A stretch of DNA of 64,000 nt, taken from positions 1,488,001-1,552,000 of the forward strand of contig NZ_CP149787.1 in assembly GCF_037914945.1 (NCBI RefSeq). Direction: 5' to 3'. The position numbers and the translations under genes are program-made. The DNA comes from Haloterrigena sp. KLK7. Lineage in GTDB: Archaea; Halobacteriota; Halobacteria; Halobacteriales; Natrialbaceae. Each line of letters opens with the position of its first letter. The first letter of the stretch is position 1. Shown piece after piece: positions 26,895-35,743 of the stretch. A model generated the notes under the pieces. That model had not been told where the DNA came from and searched no databases. It saw only the letters and a list, made by a program, of their open reading frames with translations.

Positions 26895-27482
26895 TCAGGA
26901 CCCGTCCCCGTTGACCCGGCCGAAGACGTCGGTATCGATCCGCGTCGTCGTCGGGTCGGGACCGACGAGTTCCAGATCGGCCGTCGACTCTTCGGCATCG
27001 GTCGGCGCTTCGGCCTCGGTTATCACTCCGGACTCGAGCGGCGCGTCGGCCTCGTCACTAGCGGGCGTCTCGTCTGACCCGAACACGCGCTCGGCGACGG
27101 CGTTGAGTTCGGCGGCCGTCGACTCGACGAGCCCCTCGTCCTCGCGGCCGGCGACCGACGGATCGCCGACGAAGGCCGCCTCGAACTCCTCGAATTCCGG
27201 CGCGGACTCGCCGTCGCTCGACTCGGCCGTCGCGTCGGTCGTCCCCTCGTCGGGGTCCCGTTCCTCGAGGACGGGCGTCTCGGCGGCCTGCGCCTCGAGG
27301 TCGGCGAACAGTTCGGCCGCCGTCGTGTCGTCCACGTCTCTCTCGTCGTCCGGGACCGTGTCGTGGGCGCCGCCGTCGGCGACGAGGTCGTCGGGCGACT
27401 CCACGCCGAACGCGTCGAGAACGGCGTCGGGATCGGGGTCGATGTCTTCGAAGGCGTCCGTGCCCGTCTGCTCTGTGCTCAT
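26895..27482 (-). CDS. Acidic low-complexity protein of unknown function
   Basis: A 195-residue, strongly acidic (D/E) and alanine-rich protein with almost no hydrophobic core, likely disordered. Start set at MSTEQTGTDAFEDID; an upstream in-frame start would add 36 residues of different composition (including MGVVTKGDS). No domain recognised. The short block TTTRIDTDVFGRVNGDG at the C-terminus looks like the only ordered element. It lies downstream of no obvious operon. Confidence 0.6.
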   Translation of the reverse strand: MSTEQTGTDAFEDIDPDPDAVLDAFGVESPDDLVADGGAHDTVPDDERDVDDTTAAELFADLEAQAAETPVLEERDPDEGTTDATAESSDGESAPEFEEFEAAFVGDPSVAGREDEGLVESTAAELNAVAERVFGSDETPASDEADAPLESGVITEAEAPTDAEESTADLELVGPDPTTTRIDTDVFGRVNGDGS

Positions 27483-27638
27483 GGCAGCGGCTGCCACGCT
27501 GTCCCCCTTCGTTACGACCCCCATTACCGTGCTTTCGGGCCGATAATCGACGACTAAAACACTGTCACGGACTCCGAGATATCGCCGCAAAATCGACCGA
27601 CGGAACCGGTCCGACCTCGGCTCGAGGGGCTCTCCCCG

Positions 27639-28817
27639 CTAGAAGAGGTCCTGAGTCAGCTCGAGGGTCTCCTCGCGGTCGTCCCAGTCGACGAACAGCG
27701 CGACGCTGGTCGCGCTGGTGATGATGTCGTTCAGGTGGATCCGGGCCTCGTTCAGCGGGTTGACGATCTCGCTGATGATCCCCGGCTGGTTGGGGAGCTC
27801 GCCGCCGGTGACGCGGACGACGGCGACCGGCGAGTCGACGGTGACGGAGGAGAGCTCGTCGCGGGCGATGACCTCGCGGTGGAGGATGTTCTCGGCGCGT
27901 TCGGCCTCCTCCTCGTCGATGTAGAAGGTGATGGTGTCCATCCCGCTGGCGACGGCGTCGACGTTGATGTCGCTCTCGGCCAGCGCCTCCGAGAGGTGGT
28001 TGAAGATGCCCGGCTCGTTCCGGATCGCGCGGCCGGCGACGGTCAGGCAGGCCAGCGGTCGCTCGCGCAGGTCGACGAGGTTCTTGAACTCGCCCTCGAT
28101 GCTCGTCCCGCCCGAGAGCAGGTCGCCGTGCTGGTAGTGGACGACGCGGACGTCGAGTTCGCCGTCCTTGTAGGACAGCGCGGAGGGCGCGACGACCTCG
28201 GCCCCGCGGAACGAGAGGTTCCGCAGCTCGTCGACGGAGATCTCGCCGACGTTCCGGGCTCCCTCGACGACGTGGGGGTCGCCGGTCATGACGCCCTCGA
28301 CGTCGGTGACGATGACGACCTCGTCGGCGTCCATGTACTTGCCCATCATGACCGCCGTGGTGTCGCTGCCGCCCCGTCCCAGCGTCGTGATCGAGCCGTC
28401 CGGTCCCTCGGCGAGGAAGCCGGTGATGACCGGGACCGTCGCGTCCATCTCGCTGGCGACCTCGAGGGCGCGCTCTTTCGTCTCCTCGACGTTGACCTCG
28501 CCGTACTCGTCGGTGACGACCGGCCAGTCGTCGCTGCCGGGTTCGAGGAAGGTCGCGTCGATGCCCCGCGCGGAGAGCGCGGCCTTGAGCATCCGGACCG
28601 AGGTTCGCTCGCCCATGCTGACGATCTGGGCGCGGTCCTCCTCGTCGGTCTCGAAGGTGATCTCGTCGAGGAGGTCGTCGGTGGTCGATCCCATCGCGCT
28701 GGCGACGACGGCGATCTCGTGGCCGTCCTCGACGGCGGCGGCGACCGAATCGGCGGCGCGGTTGATCCGATCCCCGCTGCCGAGGCTCGTCCCGCCGAAC
28801 TTGGCGACTACGCGCAT
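27639..28817 (-). CDS. lysC: Aspartate kinase
   Basis: Phosphorylates aspartate, the first step to lysine, threonine and methionine. The 392-residue protein starts MRVVAKFGGTSLGSG, the classical AK signature; longer in-frame extension upstream is GC-rich and not kinase-like, so the start at 28817 is chosen. A second signature is FLAEGPDGSITTLGRGGSD. Two C-terminal ACT domains (about 250-390) should bind a feedback inhibitor. It stands alone, divergent from the small protein at 29046. Confidence 0.93.
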   Translation of the reverse strand: MRVVAKFGGTSLGSGDRINRAADSVAAAVEDGHEIAVVASAMGSTTDDLLDEITFETDEEDRAQIVSMGERTSVRMLKAALSARGIDATFLEPGSDDWPVVTDEYGEVNVEETKERALEVASEMDATVPVITGFLAEGPDGSITTLGRGGSDTTAVMMGKYMDADEVVIVTDVEGVMTGDPHVVEGARNVGEISVDELRNLSFRGAEVVAPSALSYKDGELDVRVVHYQHGDLLSGGTSIEGEFKNLVDLRERPLACLTVAGRAIRNEPGIFNHLSEALAESDINVDAVASGMDTITFYIDEEEAERAENILHREVIARDELSSVTVDSPVAVVRVTGGELPNQPGIISEIVNPLNEARIHLNDIITSATSVALFVDWDDREETLELTQDLF

Positions 28818-29012
28818 ACTGACACCTCGTCCGCGGCTCGCGTGACGATAACTTCGCTCATATGCCAGACCGTTACCAGAGCGGGCAGATAACTGTGTCC
28901 CATCGCCCGCGTTTTTACCGCGAGCGATCGAACGGCCGAATGTCAGTACCGACGAACAGTCCCGGACGGCGCCCCCACCGACGCGGGTCGACGGGGCGCC
29001 GTCGCGGCCGGG

Positions 29013-29022
29013 ATTTATATTT
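29013..29022 (+). promoter_or_regulatory. TATA box of the GNAT-like gene
   Basis: ATTTATATTT in GC-rich surroundings, centred about 28 bases before the ATG at 29046. This spacing predicts a transcript starting at or next to the start codon, the leaderless pattern common in haloarchaea. Confidence 0.6.
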
Positions 29023-29045
29023 GTGGGTGTCATTACCATACGCTG

Positions 29046-29483
29046 ATGAACGTACGGGACGCACTCGAGGCCGACGCGGACGCGCTGGCGTCGATCGCCG
29101 ACTCGCCGACCGACGTGATGCGGAATCTGGTCCACGACCGGACCGTCCGCGTCGCCGAGGACGGCACGCACGACCCCAACGCCGACGTGTCGGACTCGCA
29201 GTTCGACGGTTCCGATCCGGAAGACCTGCTGGGCTTCATCAGTTTCGACGCCCGCGAGGACACCGTTCACGTCACCCAGCTCGACGGCACGGCCGAGGCG
29301 TGCAAGCAACTCCTCGGCGAGCCGGTTCGCTTCGCGAAACGCGAATCGATGGCCGTCGAACTCCTGGTCTCGCCCGACTCGGAGGTCATCGAAGACGCCG
29401 CCGAGGAACTCGGGTTCGAACGGCGCGGCCGCGGTCCGCGGTTCGACGGCGCGCCGACGACCCGGTTCCGACTCGAGCCCTAA
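29046..29483 (+). CDS. GNAT-fold-like protein lacking a clear acetyl-CoA motif
   Basis: A 145-residue acidic protein. The beginning (NVRDALEADADALASIAD) and the end (VIEDAAEELGFERRGRGP) have the layout of a GNAT acetyltransferase, but the central R-x-x-G-x-G/A acetyl-CoA loop is not seen; the block EACKQLLGEPVRFAKRESMAVE takes its place. It may be a non-catalytic or diverged member. A TATA box lies at the leaderless distance. It is convergent with the 49-residue membrane protein gene downstream. Confidence 0.65.
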   Translation: MNVRDALEADADALASIADSPTDVMRNLVHDRTVRVAEDGTHDPNADVSDSQFDGSDPEDLLGFISFDAREDTVHVTQLDGTAEACKQLLGEPVRFAKRESMAVELLVSPDSEVIEDAAEELGFERRGRGPRFDGAPTTRFRLEP

Positions 29484-29599
29484 ACGCTGGCGCCGCGTCG
29501 GCGGGCGCCGTATCGACGGCGGCGTCGCTCGAAACTGATCGGGCGTCTCCCGGTCAGGGAACGACGCTGCCGGCAGCTACGTCCGTGCCGTCCCTCCGC

Positions 29600-29749
29600 T
29601 CAGACGATTCTCCGCGTCACGAAAACGAGGATACCCACGACGAGGAGGGCGACGCCCCAGTAAACGGACGGGTACGGGAGATACGCGAGGGTGAGCGTTA
29701 CGATTCCGGACGTGATGAGCGACCAGCCGATCGTCGTTCGAATCGCCAT
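29600..29749 (-). CDS. Small two-helix membrane protein, 49 residues
   Basis: Reading the bottom strand from the ATG at 29747-29749 gives 49 residues ending at TGA (29600-29602). Two hydrophobic segments, IGWSLITSGIVTLTLAYL and WGVALLVVGILVFV, are separated by PYPSVY and closed by a basic tail (TRRIV). The pattern of a short charged start, two helices and positive end is typical of small haloarchaeal membrane proteins. No function can be named. Confidence 0.6.
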   Translation of the reverse strand: MAIRTTIGWSLITSGIVTLTLAYLPYPSVYWGVALLVVGILVFVTRRIV

Positions 29750-29855
29750 ACGCACGCTCGAGGGTATCGAGAGTTAGTTAGGGACGGGCTACAGTCGAGT
29801 CAGCGTTCGAGTGCGCGAGGGACGAGCGACGTGGCGTCGTCGCGAGTCGCGACGA

Positions 29856-30785
29856 CTACTGGACGTCCGAGCTCGAGGCGCTGTTCAGGAAGTAAACGGC
29901 CACGGCACCGAGCACGAGGTCCAGTGCGCCGAGCACCGCCAGCGCGGGGACGAGCGTGTTCCACATGCCGCTGAACGCCGACACCTCGAGGACCGTCATG
30001 ACGTCCTGGCCGAACATCAGGGCGCGGGCGGCGTCGACGCCGTAGGTGATCGGGTTGAGCGCGGCGATCGTCTGGACCCACTCCGGGAGCGCTTCGATCG
30101 GGACGAACGCGCTCGAGAGGAACAGGAGGGGGAACTGCAACACGTTCACGGCGATGATCGTCGACTCCTGGTCGCGGGTGATCAACGCGACGACGTTCGA
30201 GATGGCGGTAAACCAGATCGAGAACAGGATGGCGACGAGGACGATCCCGACGGCGCCGAGGAAACCGGTCTGGACGTACTCGCCGGGCGAGGCGCCCGTG
30301 TCCAGGTAGAGGAGCAGGTAGCCGAGCGTGAGGATGATCGAGACCTGCGCGACGATCCGGATGATCTCCGACAGGGACTTCCCGAGGAACACCGCGCCGC
30401 GGTGCATCGGCGAGACGAGCATCTTCTCGAACATGCCGTTCTCGATGTCGTCGACCTGCCCGATGCCGGAGGTCGTCGCGGCGATCAGCGCCGTCTGGAT
30501 CGCGATCGCCGGCACCAGGTAGGTGACGTAGCTCACCTCCGCGCCGAGGCTCTGGCTGACGGTACCCGCCGTGATGCCGCCGAACACCTCCGTGAACAGG
30601 ACGAGGAAGACGATCGGATTCAACAGCGAGGAGGTCATCACGAACGGGTTCCGGACGGTCTTTATCAGCCATCGCTTCAGGACGATCCACGTGTCCCTGG
30701 CGAACCCGTTGCCGCTCGTCTTCCGGCCGCCGGCGGGTCCGGTGCCGGTTCCAGCCCCGGGCTCGGTCTCGGGTTCGGCGCTCAT
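29856..30785 (-). CDS. ABC-2 type exporter permease
   Basis: A 309-residue permease with about six membrane helices and the ABC-2 fold (DrrB/NatB-like), the membrane half of an exporter. A Gly/Pro/Glu-rich cytosolic tail precedes WIVLKRWLIKTVRNPF. The conserved region LFLSSAFVPIEALPEWVQ near residue 220 is characteristic of the ABC-2 family. The ATG overlaps the stop of the ATPase gene by four bases (ATGA), so the two are co-translated. Regulated presumably by the divergent TetR gene. Confidence 0.92.
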   Translation of the reverse strand: MSAEPETEPGAGTGTGPAGGRKTSGNGFARDTWIVLKRWLIKTVRNPFVMTSSLLNPIVFLVLFTEVFGGITAGTVSQSLGAEVSYVTYLVPAIAIQTALIAATTSGIGQVDDIENGMFEKMLVSPMHRGAVFLGKSLSEIIRIVAQVSIILTLGYLLLYLDTGASPGEYVQTGFLGAVGIVLVAILFSIWFTAISNVVALITRDQESTIIAVNVLQFPLLFLSSAFVPIEALPEWVQTIAALNPITYGVDAARALMFGQDVMTVLEVSAFSGMWNTLVPALAVLGALDLVLGAVAVYFLNSASSSDVQ

Positions 30786-31813
30786 CGGCTCACCTCCGCG
30801 GACGCCGAGGCGTCGCTCGTCCCGCCCGTCCCACCGGCCGGATCGGTCGCTTCCTCATCGAGTCCCTCGCCGGTGATCGCGAGGAAGACGTCGTCGAGCG
30901 TCGGATCGCGGACGTTGAACCCCGTGACGGGAACGTCTGCCTCCTTCAGTGCGACGAGCAGCTCCGGTCCCCGCTGCCGGGCCGCCGTCGACCGGACGCT
31001 GAGCCCCTCGTCGGTGACCTCGATCGCCGTCTCGTCGAAGACGTCCGCCTCGAGGGCGACCTCGCGCGCTCGCTCTCTGGTCTCCGCGTCCGAATCGCCG
31101 AGTTCGACCTCGAGGACGGCGCCGCCGACCCGGTCCTTGAGTTCGGCGGGCGACCCCGAGGCGACGATCGAGCCGTCGCGAATGACGCCGATCCGATCGC
31201 AGAGTTGGTCGGCCTCCTCTAAGTACTGCGTCGTCAGGAAGATCGTCGTCCCCCGATCGTTGATGCGCTCGAAGTAGTCCCAGAGACGGTTGCGGGCCTT
31301 CGGGTCGAGGCCGGTGGTCGGCTCGTCCAGGAAGACGATCGGCGGTTCGTGGACCAGCGCCGTGGCCGCGTCGAGGCGCTTTTTCATCCCGCCGGAGAAC
31401 CCCTTGGCCTGCTTGTCCGCGACGTCGGCCAGATCGACGAGGTCGAGCAGGTCGTCGATCCGCTCGTCGCGGTCGGCGCCCGTGACGCCGTAGGCCTCGC
31501 AGGCGAAGCGGATGTTCTCGCGGGCCGTGAGTTCCGGATCGATGCTGGTCTCCTGGGCCATGTAGCCGATCGACTCGCGGACCGACCGCGACTCGGCCTC
31601 GACGTCGTACCCGTTGACGGTGACGGTGCCGCCGGTCGGCACGAGCAGCGTCGTCAGGACCTTGATCGTCGTCGTCTTCCCGGCGCCGTTCGCGCCGAGG
31701 AAGCCGAAGAACTCGCCCTCCGGAATCTCGAGCACGAGGTCGGTGACGGCCTCCGTCCCGTCCGCGTACGTCAGTTCGACGTGGTGGGCGTCGATTGCGT
31801 TCGTCTCGCTCAC
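30782..31813 (-). CDS. ABC transporter ATPase, DrrA type
   Basis: ATPase subunit of a drug- or lipid-type exporter. Walker A is GANGAGKTT (about residues 40-48), signature FSGGMKKRLD, Walker B IVFLDEPTTGLD. The C-terminal DrrA-type extension (about 230-343) is present. I choose the GTG start (SETNAIDAHHV) at 31811-31813: a TATA-like GCTATATGCC on the bottom strand lies about 27 bases upstream, which fits a leaderless mRNA; an ATG nine residues earlier would fall inside that promoter. 343 residues. Confidence 0.93.
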   Translation of the reverse strand: MSETNAIDAHHVELTYADGTEAVTDLVLEIPEGEFFGFLGANGAGKTTTIKVLTTLLVPTGGTVTVNGYDVEAESRSVRESIGYMAQETSIDPELTARENIRFACEAYGVTGADRDERIDDLLDLVDLADVADKQAKGFSGGMKKRLDAATALVHEPPIVFLDEPTTGLDPKARNRLWDYFERINDRGTTIFLTTQYLEEADQLCDRIGVIRDGSIVASGSPAELKDRVGGAVLEVELGDSDAETRERAREVALEADVFDETAIEVTDEGLSVRSTAARQRGPELLVALKEADVPVTGFNVRDPTLDDVFLAITGEGLDEEATDPAGGTGGTSDASASAEVSR

Positions 31814-31850
31814 ACGTGATAGAAGGAAGTGACAAGGCATATAGCTTTTT

Positions 31851-31864
31851 AATGAATATTCATT
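31851..31864. promoter_or_regulatory. Perfect palindrome between exporter and TetR genes, probable operator
   Basis: AATGAATATTCATT is a perfect 14-base palindrome placed 3 bases before the TetR ATG and about 38 bases before the GTG of the exporter ATPase, next to its TATA-like word. Such a site would let a TetR dimer block both promoters. That TetR regulators bind palindromes in their own divergent intergenic region is established; the match here is by position and symmetry only. Confidence 0.65.
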
Positions 31865-31867
31865 CAC

Positions 31868-32494
31868 ATGGGTGCACCCGATCCCTTCGAGTCCGCGTCC
31901 GACGAGACGCGCGCCGAGATGATGCGCGCGACCTACGACGCGCTCCGGAAACACGGCTACTCGGACCTGACGATCCAACGCATCGGCGACGAGTTCCCCA
32001 AGAGCAAGTCGCTCATCTACCAGCACTACGACGGGAAGGACGGGCTGCTCGTGGCCTTCCTCGAGTTCCTCCTCGAGCGGTTCGAGGCTGACGTGCCGAC
32101 CGACGACGAGTTCGCGGACGCCCGCGAGCACGTGCTGACGCTCGTCGACCACGCCCTGGCGGACCCGGACGACGACGAACACGCGGCCTTCCTCGGCGCG
32201 ATGACCGCGCTCCGCGGACAGGCGCCGTACGACGAGGCCTACCGCGAACAGTTCGCGGACACCGACGCGTTCTTCCGCGAGCACGTCGCCGACATCGTCC
32301 GCGACGGGATCGAAGAGGGCGTCTTCCGGGACGTCGATCCGGAGCGAACGGCCGCGTTCGTCGCGGCGACGATCGACGGCGCGCAGTCCCAGTACGTGAC
32401 GACGGGGAACGACGAACCGATCGAAGCGGCGCGCCGCGAACTCACTGACTACGTCCGGACGCGACTGGTCGCCGACGGCGAAGACGATCGGTAA
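31868..32494 (+). CDS. TetR/AcrR family transcriptional regulator
   Basis: A 208-residue one-component repressor. The N-terminal HTH reads YDALRKHGYSDLTIQRIGDE followed by FPKSKSLIYQHYDGKDGL, the canonical TetR helix-turn-helix ending in YxHYxxKDxL. The C-terminal helical domain binds an unknown ligand. It is divergent from the drrA-like/ABC-2 exporter pair and separated from it by a palindrome, the classical arrangement for a substrate-induced exporter. Confidence 0.94.
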   Translation: MGAPDPFESASDETRAEMMRATYDALRKHGYSDLTIQRIGDEFPKSKSLIYQHYDGKDGLLVAFLEFLLERFEADVPTDDEFADAREHVLTLVDHALADPDDDEHAAFLGAMTALRGQAPYDEAYREQFADTDAFFREHVADIVRDGIEEGVFRDVDPERTAAFVAATIDGAQSQYVTTGNDEPIEAARRELTDYVRTRLVADGEDDR

Positions 32495-32552
32495 CGGGAC
32501 CCCGCGCTGTAGCCAGTTTTTATCCGACCGCTCGAGCCCCGAAACCATCCGT

Positions 32553-32562
32553 AGTAATTATT
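32553..32562 (+). promoter_or_regulatory. TATA-like element of the acyl-CoA synthetase gene
   Basis: AGTAATTATT, A/T-rich, lies about 29 bases before the ATG at 32587 and predicts a leaderless or near-leaderless transcript. Confidence 0.5.
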
Positions 32563-32586
32563 GCCGCAAGCGATGGCGTCCGTGGT

Positions 32587-34260
32587 ATGGTATCGGAGCA
32601 CAACATGCCCGACTACGAGCGGGTTCGGGACGGCTTCGCGTGGGAGGACCTCCACGAGGCGGCCGACTGGGACGCGCCCGAGGAACTGAACGTCGCCCAC
32701 GAGGTCTGTGACCGCCACGCCGAGAACCGAGAGAAAGTGGCGCTCTATCAAGTGAGCGAGGACGGCGAACTGACCACGACGACGTTCTGGGAGCTCGCCG
32801 AGGCGACCGACCGGTTCGCGAACGTCCTCGAGGACCTCGGGATCGAGCGGGGCGACCGGGTCTTCTCGTACATGCCACGAGTTCCCGAACACTACGTCGC
32901 GCTGGTGGGGACGGTCAAGCGCGGCGCCGTCTTCGGCGGGATCAACGAGCGGTTCGGGCCCGACGGCATCTCGTATCGGCTCTCCGACTGCGACGCGAAG
33001 GCGATCGTGACGACCGCCGATAATCGAGAGACCGTCGCCGACGCCCTCGAGGACGCCCCCTCGGTCGAGCACGTCATCGTCGTCAGCGACGACGGGCGGG
33101 GACTCCGGCGGGGCGACGTCAGCTACCGGGCCGCGATGGAGACCGCGAGCCGCGAGTACGAACCGGCCGATACCGGCGCCGAGGACGACGCGCTGCTGTA
33201 CTACACCAGCGGGACGACCGGGCTCGCGAAGGGCGTCCTGCATAAACACCGGTGGGTGTTGGGCGTCGCGGCCACCCAGAAGTACGCCGTCGACCTGCAG
33301 GAGGGCGACTGCTACTGGTCGACCGGCGATCTGGGCTGGCTGACCGGGCCGATCAACACGCTCGGCGCGTGGTTCTGGGGCACCGCCCTGTTCACCTACG
33401 AGGGCGAGTTCGATCCCGAAGCGTGGGCCGACCTCCTCGACACGTACCCGATCAGCGTCCTGTTCTCGGTGCCGACGGCCTACCGGATGCTCAGAGAACA
33501 CGAGGACGTCCTCGAGGACGTCTCGCTGGACCTGCGCCACGCTCTCTCGATCGGCGAGCCGCTCTCGGCCGGCGTCGTCGAGTGGGGCGAGGAGACGCTC
33601 GGCGTGACGGTCCACGACACCTACGGCCAGACGGAGACGGGCAACATGATCATCAACAACTACCCGACGATGGCGGTCCGTCCGGGCTCGATGGGGAAGC
33701 CGCTGCCCGGCATCGAGGCCGCCGTCGTCGACCCCGAAACGGGCGAGGTGCTCGAGCCCGGCGAGACGGGCGAGATCGCCCAGCGCGGGGACTACCCCTG
33801 CTTCTTCGCGGAGTACTGGGAGAAGCCCGAGCAGACGGCCGACTGCTTTGTCGACGGACCGGACGGGGAATGGTATCTCTCCGGAGACCTCGCGCACACG
33901 GACGAGGACGGCTACTTCTGGTTCGAGGGCCGGGCCGACGACGTCATCCTCTCGTCGGGCTACCGGATCGGCCCCTTCGAGGTCGAGAGCTCGCTGGGCG
34001 AACACGAGGCCGTCGCCGAGGCGGCCGTCGTCCCCAAACCCCACCGCGAGCGGGGCAACATCGTGAAGGCCTACATCGTCCCCAGCGAGGGCGCGACGCC
34101 CTCCGAAGAGCTGAAGGAAGACATCCGGACCCACGTCAAGGAGGAGCTCTCGGCCCACGAGTACCCCCGCGAGATCGAGTTCCGCGACGAACTGCCGAAG
34201 ACGGTCACCGGGAAGATCCGCCGGACGGAGCTCCAGGACGAGGTCGAGGCGGACGACTGA
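32587..34260 (+). CDS. AMP-forming acyl-CoA synthetase
   Basis: Activates a carboxylic acid with ATP and CoA. The 557-residue ANL-superfamily enzyme shows the P-loop YYTSGTTGLAKGVLHKH (about 202-218), the adenylate motif YGQTETG, the hinge region YLSGDLAHTDEDGYFWFEGR and the catalytic lysine in PKTVTGKIRR near the end. It resembles acetyl-/medium-chain (ACSM-type) synthetases. It heads a run of acyl-CoA genes to 38.1 kb and probably feeds them. The chain length of the substrate is not readable. Confidence 0.92.
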   Translation: MVSEHNMPDYERVRDGFAWEDLHEAADWDAPEELNVAHEVCDRHAENREKVALYQVSEDGELTTTTFWELAEATDRFANVLEDLGIERGDRVFSYMPRVPEHYVALVGTVKRGAVFGGINERFGPDGISYRLSDCDAKAIVTTADNRETVADALEDAPSVEHVIVVSDDGRGLRRGDVSYRAAMETASREYEPADTGAEDDALLYYTSGTTGLAKGVLHKHRWVLGVAATQKYAVDLQEGDCYWSTGDLGWLTGPINTLGAWFWGTALFTYEGEFDPEAWADLLDTYPISVLFSVPTAYRMLREHEDVLEDVSLDLRHALSIGEPLSAGVVEWGEETLGVTVHDTYGQTETGNMIINNYPTMAVRPGSMGKPLPGIEAAVVDPETGEVLEPGETGEIAQRGDYPCFFAEYWEKPEQTADCFVDGPDGEWYLSGDLAHTDEDGYFWFEGRADDVILSSGYRIGPFEVESSLGEHEAVAEAAVVPKPHRERGNIVKAYIVPSEGATPSEELKEDIRTHVKEELSAHEYPREIEFRDELPKTVTGKIRRTELQDEVEADD

Positions 34261-34426
34261 CCCGACTCTCGGTGACGGCCCGGCCGCCTCGAGAGCGAGG
34301 CGCGAGCGAGAACGGGTTCGTCCGCAACGAATCCGACTCGAGGTCGGATTCGGCCACGAGCGGCGACGCATCGATCGACGACCGACGACCGACGCGACGA
34401 ACAGCGATTCGTACGCGACAGCACAC

Positions 34427-35593
34427 ATGAACTTCGAAGACACGCAAGAACGGCAGATGATTCGGCGGACGGCGAGCCAGATCGCCGAGCAGTTCGGACC
34501 CGAACACTGGCGCGAGAAGGAGGAGGCCGGCGAGTTCTCGAGCGAGTTCTGGGACGAACTCGGGGAGGCGGGCTTTCACGGCCTGCTGGTCCCCGAGGAG
34601 TACGACGGCGCCGGCATGGGAATGGAAGAGATGGGACTCGCGATGGAGACCCTCTGCGCCGAGGGCTGCGGGATGGCCGGCACGTGGTACCTGGTGCTGA
34701 CCGCCGGCATGGCCGCGGTCGGCCTCCGGGAGTACGGCACCGACGAGCAGAAGGAGCGGTACCTGACCGACATCGCGACGGGAGCGCGCAACGTCTCGAT
34801 CGGGATCACTGAGCCGGAAGCGGGGACGAACACGCTGAACGTCGCGACTCGAGCCGAGCGGGAGGGAGACGAGTACGTCCTCAACGGCAAGAAGGCGTGG
34901 ATCACCTTCGCGGATCGGGCCGACGACATGATCCTCGTGACGCGGACGACCCCTCGCGACGAGGTCGAGCGCGGCACCGACGGCATCAGCCTCTTCGTCG
35001 TCGACATGGACGACCCGAACATCGACGTCTCGCCGATTCCCAAGCACGCGATCAACTACTCCAACTCCTGCGAGGTCTTCCTCGAGGACGTCCGCGTCCC
35101 AGCCGAGAACCTGCTCGGCGACGAGGACGACGGCTGGTGGGTGCTCGTGGACATGCTCAACCCCGAGCGGATCGGCTTCGCCGCTGCGGCGACCGGGATC
35201 GGCAAACTCGCGGCAGACGCGGCCATCGAGTACGCCAACGACCGCGAGATCTTCGGCGCGCCGATCGGGACTCACCAGGCCGTCTCGTTCCCCATCACCG
35301 AGGCCTACGCGAAGATGGAGACCGCCGCGCTCATGCGCGAGAAGGCGGCGTGGCTCTACGATCAGGGGGAGGACTGCGGGTACGAGACGAACGTCGCGAA
35401 GGCGACGGCCGTCGAGGCCGGCATCGAGGCCGTCGAGCACGCGATGCAGGCCTTCGGCGGCTGGGGCTACGCCAAAGAGTACGACGTCGAGCGCTGGTGG
35501 CGCGAGGTCAACCTCACGCGACTCGCGCCCGTCTCCCAGCAGATGGCGTACAACCACATCGCTCGCCAGCTCGGCTTCCCGAGGTCGTACTGA
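34427..35593 (+). CDS. Acyl-CoA dehydrogenase
   Basis: FAD enzyme that introduces the alpha-beta double bond in acyl-CoA. 388 residues, the usual length. The typical motifs are present: IGITEPEAGTN (substrate/FAD), GKKAWITFA, and near the end YDVERWWREVNLTRLAPVS, corresponding to the C-terminal signature. It follows the acyl-CoA synthetase by 166 bases. Electrons would pass to ETF, not encoded here. Confidence 0.93.
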   Translation: MNFEDTQERQMIRRTASQIAEQFGPEHWREKEEAGEFSSEFWDELGEAGFHGLLVPEEYDGAGMGMEEMGLAMETLCAEGCGMAGTWYLVLTAGMAAVGLREYGTDEQKERYLTDIATGARNVSIGITEPEAGTNTLNVATRAEREGDEYVLNGKKAWITFADRADDMILVTRTTPRDEVERGTDGISLFVVDMDDPNIDVSPIPKHAINYSNSCEVFLEDVRVPAENLLGDEDDGWWVLVDMLNPERIGFAAAATGIGKLAADAAIEYANDREIFGAPIGTHQAVSFPITEAYAKMETAALMREKAAWLYDQGEDCGYETNVAKATAVEAGIEAVEHAMQAFGGWGYAKEYDVERWWREVNLTRLAPVSQQMAYNHIARQLGFPRSY

Positions 35594-35743
35594 ACATGCC
35601 GACGACGATCACGCTGACGCCGACCGCACTCGAGACGCCACCGCCGGTCCGGTTCCCCACTGACGCCACCCGCATTCACGTGCTACCAATCGGCACAGCC
35701 GATATGAACGCCCCCCTCGTAGGAGCCACCTGACGGAGCACGC

